Shown here piece after piece: positions 42,294 to 50,781 of a DNA stretch of 64,000 bases. The stretch spans positions 22,506 to 86,505 of the forward strand of contig CADAGO010000010.1 in the NCBI GenBank assembly GCA_902787555.1, written 5' to 3'. Position numbers and translations under genes: made by a program. How positions within the stretch are numbered: position 1 is the first letter of the stretch; the number at the start of each line of letters is the position of its first letter. The stretch comes from an uncultured Bacteroidales bacterium (GTDB lineage: Bacteria; Bacteroidota; Bacteroidia; Bacteroidales; Bacteroidaceae). The notes under the pieces are model-generated. The model saw only the letters and a program-made list of their open reading frames with translations, was not told the DNA's origin and did not search any database.

Positions 42294-43047
42294 GCCAGAA
42301 ACAGCTATCATTCTGGGTTCTGGATTGGGACATCTCGCAGACGAAATCGAGGTGGAGACAGAAATCGCTTATAGCGAAATACCTAATATGCCTGTATCAA
42401 CAGTTGAAGGACATAGTGGAAAAATGCTCTTCGGCAAGTTGGGTGGTAAGGAAATCCTAGCTATGCAAGGGCGTTTCCATTACTATGAAGGCTATTCGAT
42501 GAAGGAGGTAACCTTCCCAGTACGCGTAATGTACGAACTGGGTATCAAGAATTTGTTTGTCAGCAATGCGGCAGGTGGCATGAATCCGGCTTTTCATGTG
42601 GGCGATTTGCTGGTACTGAATGATCATATTAACATGTTCCCTGAGCATCCGCTGAGAGGTAAGAACTTCCCAACTGGTCCGCGCTTCCCAAGTATGCATC
42701 AGGCTTATGATCCTGAGTTTATCAAAATCGTAGAAGAGGCGGCAGAGAAATTAGGTATTAAGATATTTAAGGGCGTATATCTTGGCACACAAGGTCCTAC
42801 ATTTGAAACTCCAGCCGAGTATCGTATGTTTAGAGGTATGGGTGCAGATGCTGTGGGCATGTCTACCGTACCTGAGGTGATTGTTGCCGTTCATTGTGGT
42901 ATTCGTGTGTTTGGCATCTCTGTCATCACAGACTTGGGTGGTTTCGATGAGGCTGTCAAAGTGAGTCATGAAGAAGTACAGGCAGCTGCTGATGCGGCTC
43001 AACCACGTATGACTGCATTGATGAAGGAATTGGTAAAAAGAGTATAA
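42238..43047 (+). CDS. punA: Purine nucleoside phosphorylase
   Basis: Phosphorolysis of inosine and guanosine to base and ribose-1-phosphate. The motifs ETAIILGSGLGHLADEI, VEGHSGKMLFGKLGGKEILA, QGRFHYYEGY, FVSNAAGGMNPAFHVGDLLV and GADAVGMSTVPEVIVA are those of the trimeric PNP family. 269 residues. The start at 42238 lies inside lpxK (56-base overlap); the N-terminal helix MYEKIQETASFLKER matches related proteins, so the overlap seems real. Followed 8 bases later by thiL. Confidence 0.95.
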   Translation: MYEKIQETASFLKERMTSKPETAIILGSGLGHLADEIEVETEIAYSEIPNMPVSTVEGHSGKMLFGKLGGKEILAMQGRFHYYEGYSMKEVTFPVRVMYELGIKNLFVSNAAGGMNPAFHVGDLLVLNDHINMFPEHPLRGKNFPTGPRFPSMHQAYDPEFIKIVEEAAEKLGIKIFKGVYLGTQGPTFETPAEYRMFRGMGADAVGMSTVPEVIVAVHCGIRVFGISVITDLGGFDEAVKVSHEEVQAAADAAQPRMTALMKELVKRV

Positions 43048-43055
43048 ATAAAGGA

Positions 43056-44114
43056 ATGAAGATAGAAGAATTAGGAGAATTCGGCCTGATTAAACATCTT
43101 ACGTCAGCTGTAAAATTGCAAAATCACTCCACTCAAAAGGGAGTTGGAGACGATTGTGCAGTGTTGCATTATCCTCAGGAGAAAGATGTACTTGTGACAA
43201 CTGATTTGCTGTTGGAAGGTGTGCACTTTGACTTGACCTATGTGCCTTTGAAGCATTTGGGCTATAAGTCGGCGATGGTGAACTTCAGCGATGTGTATGC
43301 AATGGGTGGTATGCCTCGACAAATCACTGTCAGTTTGGGTATCAGTCAGCGCTTCACTGTAGAAGATGTGGAAGAGTTCTACAGTGGTCTTCAACTGGCT
43401 TGTGAGGTACATGGTGTGGATATTGTGGGGGGAGATACTACTAGTTCGATGACGGGTCTGACTATCAGTATTACTTGTATTGGTGATGTTGAGAAAGGTA
43501 AGGCTGTCTGTCGTAATGGTGCCAAACAAGGTGACTTGGTATGCGTGACGGGTAATCTGGGTGCTGCCTATATGGGCCTACAGTTGTTGGAACGCGAGAA
43601 GGCGGTTTATTATCAGCAATTGCATGAGCATCATGGGAACGAAACCCTTGAGATGGCTCAACCAGACTTTGCAGGTAAGGAGTACTTGCTGGAACGACAA
43701 CTGAAACCTGAGGCACGACGGGATATCATCCTGAAATTGCAAGAGCAAGGCATCCAACCTACTTCAATGATGGATATCTCGGACGGTTTGTCAAGTGAAT
43801 TGATGCATATCTGTGAGCAAAGCAACTGTGGATGTAGAATCTACGAGGAACAGATTCCCTTAGATTACGAAACAGCCTCGCAAGCAGAAGAATTCAACAT
43901 GAATGTTACGACTTGTGCGCTGAATGGTGGTGAAGACTACGAATTGCTATTCACTGTGGCCCTTTCTGACAAAGAGAAAGTTGAGAAGTTGGAGGATGTG
44001 CGTCTAATAGGTTACATTACTAAACCTGAAGATGGAAAGGTGTTGATTACGCGCGACGGAAGTGTGTTCGATTTGAAGGCTCAAGGTTGGAACCCATTAA
44101 AAGGAGAATCTTAG
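43056..44114 (+). CDS. thiL: Thiamine-monophosphate kinase
   Basis: Phosphorylates thiamine monophosphate to the cofactor thiamine diphosphate. Family motifs: GVGDDCAVLHY, LLLEGVHFDLTYVPLKHLG, MVNFSDVYAMGG, VGGDTTSS and the C-terminal SMMDISDGLSSELMHI and ALNGGEDYELLF. 352 residues. Last gene of the sppA-lpxK-punA-thiL unit, whose members are unrelated in pathway but commonly adjacent in this order. Confidence 0.95.
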   Translation: MKIEELGEFGLIKHLTSAVKLQNHSTQKGVGDDCAVLHYPQEKDVLVTTDLLLEGVHFDLTYVPLKHLGYKSAMVNFSDVYAMGGMPRQITVSLGISQRFTVEDVEEFYSGLQLACEVHGVDIVGGDTTSSMTGLTISITCIGDVEKGKAVCRNGAKQGDLVCVTGNLGAAYMGLQLLEREKAVYYQQLHEHHGNETLEMAQPDFAGKEYLLERQLKPEARRDIILKLQEQGIQPTSMMDISDGLSSELMHICEQSNCGCRIYEEQIPLDYETASQAEEFNMNVTTCALNGGEDYELLFTVALSDKEKVEKLEDVRLIGYITKPEDGKVLITRDGSVFDLKAQGWNPLKGES

Positions 44115-44163
44115 GTTCTTTTTTGCTATCCTTAATGGTAGAAATTGCTACTATTAATAGTAA

Positions 44164-44186
44164 CAAAAATTCCCACTAATGGGAAT
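44164..44186 (-). terminator. Weak terminator at the end of nadD
   Basis: Minus strand: ATTCCC, ATTAGT, GGGAAT, then TTTTTG. The six-base stem begins within the nadD stop codon. A nearby palindrome (CTACTATTAATAGTA) may serve the convergent thiL transcript. Confidence 0.4.
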
Positions 44187-44749
44187 CAAAAATTGTATAG
44201 GTGGTGAGCCCTGATGTATTTAAGTACGTCAGGGTTTATCTTTCTCAACTTTTTGTGTTTGCGAATGTCTGTGCTACTAATATCATACAAAGGTGTATCA
44301 ACAACTTTAATTGAAGAACCTTCAGGTGCTGTAGATATATCTAAGGGGTAATTTGGACGTTGGTAAATCAAAATGGGGTAGGTGCTTAAGATATCTGTGG
44401 CGTGATACCAACGATGGAAGTTTGTCCAGTTGTCTGCTCCAATCACCAAATAGAATTGATGTTGTGGATATTGCTCTGAGAGTAGTGTGAGGGTTGTATA
44501 GGTGTAAGAGGGAATGGGTAGATTGCGCTCGAAATCGCTCACATGTATGCCTTTCATCCCTTTTGTTGCCAAAAGTGCCATCGAAAGACGGTCTTCGTAA
44601 GGCGCGGCATCAGGCCCTTTATGCGGATTCTGCGGAGATACCATCAACCAAACCTCGTCCACAATCTGTTGCTCGACTAACGATTGTGCCAACGAAGTGT
44701 GTCCTATGTGGATAGGGTTGAACGTCCCTCCGTAGATGGCAATACGCAT
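44186..44749 (-). CDS. nadD: Nicotinate-nucleotide adenylyltransferase
   Basis: Adenylates nicotinic acid mononucleotide in NAD synthesis. The nucleotidyltransferase signature IYGGTFNPIHIGHTSLA near the N-terminus includes the HIGH-type motif; VIGADNWTNFHRW and ISSTDIRKHKK (ISST/S-x-x-R) complete it. 187 residues. It follows gmk and yicC in the same direction. Confidence 0.95.
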   Translation of the reverse strand: MRIAIYGGTFNPIHIGHTSLAQSLVEQQIVDEVWLMVSPQNPHKGPDAAPYEDRLSMALLATKGMKGIHVSDFERNLPIPSYTYTTLTLLSEQYPQHQFYLVIGADNWTNFHRWYHATDILSTYPILIYQRPNYPLDISTAPEGSSIKVVDTPLYDISSTDIRKHKKLRKINPDVLKYIRAHHLYNF

Positions 44750-44798
44750 TTTTTTTAGTTTGGTTGATTGTTGGTAGTCAATTATTAGTTGAGATATT

Positions 44799-45368
44799 TT
44801 ACTGATTAAGGAAGTCTTTAACCAGCATGAGCACTTCTGATTGTGCTGTTGCTAAATCATCATTCACAACAATCTTGTCGAAATGAGGTGCCTGGCTGAT
44901 TTCGTATTCTGCCCTCGCTATACGTTGGTCGATTACTTCAGGACTGTCTGTGCCTCGTTTTTCCAAACGCTTGCGCAACTCTTCTATACTGGGTGGCATA
45001 ATGAAGATACTCAAGGCTTCTTCGCCAAAATGTTTCTTGATATTGATGCCCCCATTAACATCTACGTCGAAGATGATATTCTGTCCTTGAGCAATTTGTT
45101 TCTCAACCTGTGATTTCAGTGTGCCATAAAAACAACCAGCATACACTTCTTCATATTCGATTAAATCGTTGTTGGCGATATGTGTGCTAAAATCTTCTAC
45201 AGAAGTGAAGAAATATTCTACGCCATTTTTTTCTTCCCCTCGAGGTTTCCGAGTTGTCAATGAGATTGAAAAATGCATATTAAGTCCTTGCTTCATCAGG
45301 TAATTGACGATTGTGGACTTTCCTGTACCAGAGGGTGCTGCAATGATGAAAAGTTTGCCTGGTTGCAT
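44799..45368 (-). CDS. gmk: Guanylate kinase
   Basis: ATP-dependent GMP kinase. The P-loop is IIAAPSGTGKSTIVNYLM; the GMP-binding segment is FSISLTTRKPRGEEKNGVEY and EEVYAGCFYGTLKSQVE follows; IDQRIARAEYE is in the lid region. 189 residues. It lies 3 bases after yicC. Confidence 0.96.
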   Translation of the reverse strand: MQPGKLFIIAAPSGTGKSTIVNYLMKQGLNMHFSISLTTRKPRGEEKNGVEYFFTSVEDFSTHIANNDLIEYEEVYAGCFYGTLKSQVEKQIAQGQNIIFDVDVNGGINIKKHFGEEALSIFIMPPSIEELRKRLEKRGTDSPEVIDQRIARAEYEISQAPHFDKIVVNDDLATAQSEVLMLVKDFLNQ

Positions 45369-45371
45369 AAT

Positions 45372-46262
45372 CTACAAGACGTTTAGCACTTGTTCTTTAA
45401 TCTGTTCGAGTTCGTCTTTCATCTTGACGACAATATTCTGCATTTCTGCTTGGTTGGATTTGCTGCCAGTAGTGTTGATTTCTCTACCCATTTCCTGTGC
45501 AATAAATCCAAGCTTTTTACCTTGCCCGTGACCCGCTTCCATTGTCTCGGCAAAATACTTGATGTGGTTTGCCAAACGTTGTTTCTCCTCAGAGATGTCG
45601 AGCTTCTCAATATAGTAAATCATTTCCTGCTCAAGCCTGTTGTTGTCGTAATCAATACCAACAAATTGGGTGAGGTTGGATATGATACGCTGGCGAATCT
45701 TTTCAGTGCGCTCTTTCTCAAACGGTTCAATACTTGCCAATAAAACGGAGATATTGTCGATTTTTTCCTGGAACTTATTTGCCAACGCTGCTCCTTCCTG
45801 CTTGCGGAATTCAACCAAATTGGCAACTGCTTCTTTCACAGCAGTGAAGGCTATTGCCCATTCTTCGTCTGTGAGTTCTTCCGTTTCTGTCCGAGTGAGA
45901 ACTTCAGGCATGCGAAGAAGAGTTTTCATCCATTCGTTTGCAGTTTGGAGCCCAGACATGTCGAGGTTTAATGTAGCAGATAGTTCCTTGATTTGCTTAT
46001 AGTAATCTAAGACTAATGCAGTGTTGATGGGTGTGGCGCTTTGTGTTTCGTCTTTTTCAACCCAAAGCACGAAATCTACTTTGCCCCGCTCAAGTTCGGT
46101 TGCGATATAATTTCGTATTTCTATTTCCTTCTCACGATAAAGGGGAGTGATACGTGTTGATAAGTCGAGCGCTTTTGAATTGAGCGATTTGATTTCAACA
46201 TGAATCTTTTTCCCATTGAAATTTGCTACGCTTTTTCCGTAGCCTGTCATTGATAGTATCAT
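45372..46262 (-). CDS. yicC: YicC family endoribonuclease
   Basis: YicC/RmuC-like protein of 296 residues. The N-terminus MILSMTGYGKSVANFNGKKI and the C-terminal KKLGFIAQEMGREINTTGSK and EMQNIVVKMKDELEQIKEQV match the two conserved family domains. E. coli YicC has been described as an endoribonuclease; the role here is inferred by family. First gene of yicC-gmk-nadD, with its own promoter. Confidence 0.93.
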   Translation of the reverse strand: MILSMTGYGKSVANFNGKKIHVEIKSLNSKALDLSTRITPLYREKEIEIRNYIATELERGKVDFVLWVEKDETQSATPINTALVLDYYKQIKELSATLNLDMSGLQTANEWMKTLLRMPEVLTRTETEELTDEEWAIAFTAVKEAVANLVEFRKQEGAALANKFQEKIDNISVLLASIEPFEKERTEKIRQRIISNLTQFVGIDYDNNRLEQEMIYYIEKLDISEEKQRLANHIKYFAETMEAGHGQGKKLGFIAQEMGREINTTGSKSNQAEMQNIVVKMKDELEQIKEQVLNVL

Positions 46263-46285
46263 AAGATGTATGTCTTTTGCGAGTG

Positions 46286-46293
46286 CAAAGTTA
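46286..46293 (-). promoter_or_regulatory. Promoter -7 element for yicC-gmk-nadD
   Basis: TAACTTTG on the minus strand, 23 bases before the yicC ATG; a TTTAC string lies about 18 bases upstream. Confidence 0.55.
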
Positions 46294-46408
46294 AGAAATT
46301 ATATGTAAATATAATAGACGAACAGTTGAAAAACACCCCAAAAAAGACGCAAAAACACTAAAAACAAACTTTTTGCATCATTTTTTAGCAATTTTTTAGA
46401 AAAAAGTG

Positions 46409-46438
46409 TTTGCCGTTAATATAAAATGTGTATCTTTG
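46409..46438 (+). promoter_or_regulatory. Strong promoter for the large surface lipoprotein gene
   Basis: TTTG (46409-46412), 18 bases, TATCTTTG (46431-46438). It implies a 5' leader of about 95 bases, AT-rich near the ATG, as is usual for highly expressed Bacteroidetes genes. Confidence 0.7.
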
Positions 46439-46542
46439 CAACGATTTTGGGTTGTTGTAGTGCCCTGTGTTTAAAAATAAAGACTGAAAATAATTCAAAT
46501 AGTTAATAAAACAATTTTTTAATTAAACAAAAATCAAACAAA

Positions 46543-49494
46543 ATGAAGAAATTTCTTACTTCCGTTTTCATGCTTTCAATGGTGTTGTTTAGCATGAGTG
46601 TATTCGACTCTTGTAAGGATTACGACGAGGATGAGTACAACGATTTGTTAATTCAGTTTGACAAGAATGATGCAAATCTGAGAAAGTGGATTACAGCAAA
46701 CTATGCTACTATTGCTCAACTCAGAGATTCTATTGTTGCTGTTCAGCAGAGATGCCGTACAAATTGTGGTATCAGAATGGACCGTCTGCACGACTCAATC
46801 GATGCTAAGGCAGACCAAACAGAAATTACTAAGTTGATTGATTCAATCGCAGATTTGCGTACAGTTGACAAGGGTTTACAGGATCAGATTGACTCCCTTA
46901 ATGCTAGATTGATGGATACTACCATTATTGTGAATAATTTCACAACAATCCTTGGTAAGATTAATACTATCAATTCGACCGTAACAGGCTTGGGTGCTGG
47001 TCTTGAGGCATTGAAGAATAGTACATATACAAAGACTCAAGTTGACAGTATCTTTAATTACTATGCAAAACAGGCTGATCTTTTGGCTCTCGATTCTAAG
47101 GTAAATGACGTTGCAAATGAAGCTGCTTACGCATTGGCACTTGCTAAGGCAGATTCTATAAGAATTGATGCTTTGAGTTCTACTGTTGATGATTTCTCTA
47201 AGATTGCAAACGAGGCACTTGAACGTGCAAAGAACGACTCTGTTAATCTTAAGGCCCTTGAAGAAAGGGTTGCCCAACTTGAGAATACTCCTGATGATGG
47301 CGCTTTGAAGATTGCTAAGGAGGCGCTTGAGCGTGCAAAGAACGACTCTATTTGGGTAAAGGCACTTGAAGGTACAGTAGGTACATTGTCTAACACAGTT
47401 AATGAGCTTGACCAATTCACAAAGAATCTTGACGCTGCTATTAAGACAGCAGAAAAGAACCGCATCAGTGCAGATTCTCTTCTCCAGAACCAGATTGATG
47501 CACTTGCTGTTGCCATGAGTGAGCTGGATGACAATGTTGACAATATACTCAATGAAAAGGTTTCTGTTTTAGAGCAGGCTTACAAAGATGCCGATTCGCT
47601 TCTTCAAGATAGTATCGACGCTCTAGCTGAACTAGTTAAGAAGAATGCAGAAGATATCGAAAACCTTTCTGATAGCATTGATAAGGTTGCAGGTCGCGTT
47701 GATCAGATTGACGAAGCTCTAAAGAGCCTCATCACTGGTATTGTTGTCCAGGCTACGGAGAACCCTGTATTCGGTTCATTTGCATTGCCAGTTGGCGTAA
47801 ACTCAAATGTTTTGATGGCATTTTATGGTGAAAGTGACAACCCGGTTGTATTCCCAACGAAAGAAACGGCTAACTATGTGAAGAACTCAATGCTCTTCAC
47901 TGACGAAGATTGGAACATGATTAAGAATGTTTCTCAGTTCAGATGTGCAGGTAATAAGACCCTCTTCAATGAATCAGAAGGTAATGCTGGTACTATTTTC
48001 TTGACAGTAAATCCGGGTTCTGTCGATTTCGCTGGTCAGACTCTCGAGCTTGTTAATTCTAAGGACGAAGCTTCTAAGATTACTCTTTCTCCTTTGAAGA
48101 AGGAAAATGACGTAGAACTTATGTTTGGTTACACTCGTGCTCCTGAGACTAATGGTTTCTATTCTGCAACAGCTACTTTGAAAGAAGAGGATATCCAGAC
48201 TGTCAAAGTTAACATAGAAGAAGGTTGGATGGATGCCGTTAAGACTGCTTTGAAAGAAGGCACATATCATAATATTAGTATTTTGGCTGATTTGTTCTAT
48301 CGACAGTTTAATGGTATTCTTCCTGCACAGGGCTTGAAGGCCTCTTGGACTGATTACAATGGTGAGCACAGCGTTTATTCACAGTATGGTATTGCTGCAA
48401 CAGCTATCAAACCTCTCTCTTTCAAATTCTGCGAGGATGTTCATAAATACACAATTCCGGGTTACGAAAAAGCTATCCGTCTTGTTGACCGAATTGGTAA
48501 TCGTATTAAGAATAGAGTTCCAAATGAAATAATGAGAGAAATGCGCAAGGATCTGCAGGGTCTTAATATTAAGAAGATTGAGTTGAAGAACTTGACCGAC
48601 GAGCAGCTTGCAGACTTTATCGTAACTATTGATGATGATATTACTGTTGATGGACAGGAATTTACAATTGACTTCTCAAAGAAGTATGCAGTCCAAGATG
48701 ATCAGATTACTGTACCTACTTATACTTACAAAGTATATCAATCAGGTGTTGAACGTGGTACTGTAACAATCCCTGAGGCAATATACGATCCGGATGCTTA
48801 TATTGAAATTGACTTCTCTGATGTTCAAATTGAAGGTAGTTACACTAAGACCCTTCATTATGTTTGCGATTTGAGAGATGCTGCACAGTCTATCTGGGGT
48901 ACTGCTCAGGATCAGCTTGATGACCTCAACCCAACGATTGACAAGCTTCAAGAAATTGTTAATGATGCTAACTGCTATATCGATCTCGTTAATGATCATT
49001 TGTCTGACGTTGGTGAATTGGTTGACGAAATTTCTACTAAGGACATTAAGATATATATCGATCGTCTCAACAAAAAGATTACAAGATTCGTAAATCTTGG
49101 TAATGCTCGCCTCCAACCAATCCTGTTGGTAGGGGATAGAACTACAGGCATGAGGGTAACCAGCCGCAGTAAGGGTGTTGCCAGCCAGTTGAAGTCGGGA
49201 ACTGTTGAGTTTATCCTTACCTCTTACACAGCAGAACTCTTAACTCCTGCTTTCAAGAAGCACATTGCTGTTACCAACGTATTCAAGGGCGATAAGAGCG
49301 CACAAGATGGTGATGCTGCATGCAAGCTTGCTCTCACTACTGCAAACGCAGGTGAAATGATGAATACAGTCATCAATGGCGACAAGTGTTCTGTAGTTGC
49401 AACATTCCCTAAGGGTTATATTTACGAGGTTGCGTACTCTGCTCTTGACTACGCAGGCAATATCTCCATGCATAAGTACTACGTTCAGTACTAA
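46543..49494 (+). CDS. Large surface lipoprotein with coiled-coil N-terminal half
   Basis: 983 residues. The lipobox is in VFDSCKDYDED: Cys24 followed by an acidic stretch, like the lipoprotein export signal that sends lipoproteins to the surface in Bacteroidetes. Residues about 30-400 are coiled coil with internal repeats; EALERAKNDS occurs twice, spaced by 41 residues, and SIDALA/QIDALA recurs. The C-terminal half is beta-rich and not recognised. Resembles large SCKDYDDD-type lipoproteins of Bacteroides (PL29/DUF4988-like N-terminus). The codon choice is markedly biased, similar to the ribosomal protein genes nearby, suggesting high expression. The OmpA-like gene follows after 49 bases, so the pair may work together as an envelope tether or fibre. 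Confidence 0.78.
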   Translation: MKKFLTSVFMLSMVLFSMSVFDSCKDYDEDEYNDLLIQFDKNDANLRKWITANYATIAQLRDSIVAVQQRCRTNCGIRMDRLHDSIDAKADQTEITKLIDSIADLRTVDKGLQDQIDSLNARLMDTTIIVNNFTTILGKINTINSTVTGLGAGLEALKNSTYTKTQVDSIFNYYAKQADLLALDSKVNDVANEAAYALALAKADSIRIDALSSTVDDFSKIANEALERAKNDSVNLKALEERVAQLENTPDDGALKIAKEALERAKNDSIWVKALEGTVGTLSNTVNELDQFTKNLDAAIKTAEKNRISADSLLQNQIDALAVAMSELDDNVDNILNEKVSVLEQAYKDADSLLQDSIDALAELVKKNAEDIENLSDSIDKVAGRVDQIDEALKSLITGIVVQATENPVFGSFALPVGVNSNVLMAFYGESDNPVVFPTKETANYVKNSMLFTDEDWNMIKNVSQFRCAGNKTLFNESEGNAGTIFLTVNPGSVDFAGQTLELVNSKDEASKITLSPLKKENDVELMFGYTRAPETNGFYSATATLKEEDIQTVKVNIEEGWMDAVKTALKEGTYHNISILADLFYRQFNGILPAQGLKASWTDYNGEHSVYSQYGIAATAIKPLSFKFCEDVHKYTIPGYEKAIRLVDRIGNRIKNRVPNEIMREMRKDLQGLNIKKIELKNLTDEQLADFIVTIDDDITVDGQEFTIDFSKKYAVQDDQITVPTYTYKVYQSGVERGTVTIPEAIYDPDAYIEIDFSDVQIEGSYTKTLHYVCDLRDAAQSIWGTAQDQLDDLNPTIDKLQEIVNDANCYIDLVNDHLSDVGELVDEISTKDIKIYIDRLNKKITRFVNLGNARLQPILLVGDRTTGMRVTSRSKGVASQLKSGTVEFILTSYTAELLTPAFKKHIAVTNVFKGDKSAQDGDAACKLALTTANAGEMMNTVINGDKCSVVATFPKGYIYEVAYSALDYAGNISMHKYYVQY

Positions 49495-49543
49495 TTCGAT
49501 AGTTACACCTTATTATATAATAGATAAGTAAAATATTAGAATT

Positions 49544-50683
49544 ATGAATATAAAGAAAGTATTATTCACCGCTGCTCTTGCGCTTGGCATCATGAGTGCA
49601 TCTGCACAGGAACAGCAAACTATTGAGGTATTCAAACCACACTGGTATTTCCAGTTGCAGGGTGGAGCTCAATATACTTTGGGAGAACGCGATTTTGGTG
49701 ATCTGATTTCTCCAAATGCACAAGTAACTGTCGGCTACAATTTCAATCCTCTCGTAGGTGCTCGCCTTTCTGTAAATGCTTGGCAGAGCAAGGCAGGCTC
49801 TACTATTGACGGAACAGAATATGCATGGAAGTGGAAATATGTAGCTCCATCTTTGGATGTTACTCTTAACCTTTCCAACCTCGTATGCGGTTATAAGGCA
49901 AATCGTTTCTTCAACCTCGGCATCTTTGCAGGTGTTGGTGCAAACATCGCATTTGACAATGATGAGGCAGTTAAGGTAAACAATACCCTGACAGCTCTCT
50001 ATCCAGGTGCTACTGTACTTCGTCCAAATGCTGATCAGTGGCTCCGTTATGTATGGGATGGTACGAAAGTACGTCTGAACGGTCGTGCAGGTATTACTGC
50101 CGACTTCCGCGTAAGCGACCGTGTTGCTGTAGGCCTTGAACTTCAGGCAAATATGCTTAGTGACCGCTATAACTCAAAGAAGGCTCCTAACCCAGACTTC
50201 TATTTCAATGCGCTCGCAGGTGTAAAGGTTGCTCTTGGTGCTACTCACACTTCTAAAGTTGTAGAACCTTGCAACCGTGTTGTTGAGGTTGAGAAGATCG
50301 TTGAGGTTCCAAAGGAGGTTATTAAGTATGTGGAAGTAGAGAAGCCTACTAATAAGCAGGCAGAAGTAGAGCCACTTAAGGAGACTTTCTTCTATGCAAT
50401 CCGTCTCTCTGACCCAACAGCAAACTCAACGATTGACAAGATTGTTGCTTGGTGCAACAAGTATCCTACAAAGGGCATCTCTATCAGCGGTTATGCAGAT
50501 AAGGGCACTGGTAATCCAAAGATTAATCAGGGCTATGCAAAGCAGCGTGCAGAAAAGGTTGCTAAGATTCTCCAGGAGAAAGGCGTAGCTGCAAGTCGTA
50601 TGACTGTTGAGTCATTTGGTGATACAGTTCAGCCATTCCCAGAGAATGATAAGAACCGTTGTGTAATTGTTGTTGGTGAATAA
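49544..50683 (+). CDS. OmpA family outer-membrane protein
   Basis: 379 residues: signal peptide (KKVLFTAALALGIMSASAQ), an eight-strand-like beta-barrel (about 30-235), a linker with the repeated phrase VVEVEKIVEVPKEVIKYVEV, and a C-terminal OmpA peptidoglycan-binding domain (ISISGYADKGTGNPKINQGY, KQRAEKVAKILQEKG). Acts as a structural link between outer membrane and cell wall. Codon choice is strongly biased, as in the lipoprotein gene upstream; the two probably form one highly expressed transcript ended by the terminator at 50721-50762. Confidence 0.9.
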   Translation: MNIKKVLFTAALALGIMSASAQEQQTIEVFKPHWYFQLQGGAQYTLGERDFGDLISPNAQVTVGYNFNPLVGARLSVNAWQSKAGSTIDGTEYAWKWKYVAPSLDVTLNLSNLVCGYKANRFFNLGIFAGVGANIAFDNDEAVKVNNTLTALYPGATVLRPNADQWLRYVWDGTKVRLNGRAGITADFRVSDRVAVGLELQANMLSDRYNSKKAPNPDFYFNALAGVKVALGATHTSKVVEPCNRVVEVEKIVEVPKEVIKYVEVEKPTNKQAEVEPLKETFFYAIRLSDPTANSTIDKIVAWCNKYPTKGISISGYADKGTGNPKINQGYAKQRAEKVAKILQEKGVAASRMTVESFGDTVQPFPENDKNRCVIVVGE

Positions 50684-50720
50684 TTTATAGTAATTAATTA
50701 CTCACGATTATTATTCAATA

Positions 50721-50762
50721 AGAAGGTATAGGTAGCACATGCCTACCTGTACCTTCTTTTTA
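50721..50762 (+). terminator. Rho-independent terminator after the OmpA-like gene
   Basis: AGAAGGTATAGGTAG and CTACCTGTACCTTCT form a 15-base stem with one G-T pair, followed by TTTTT. Confidence 0.93.
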
Positions 50763-50781
50763 GTAACTAAAGCGTTGTAAT

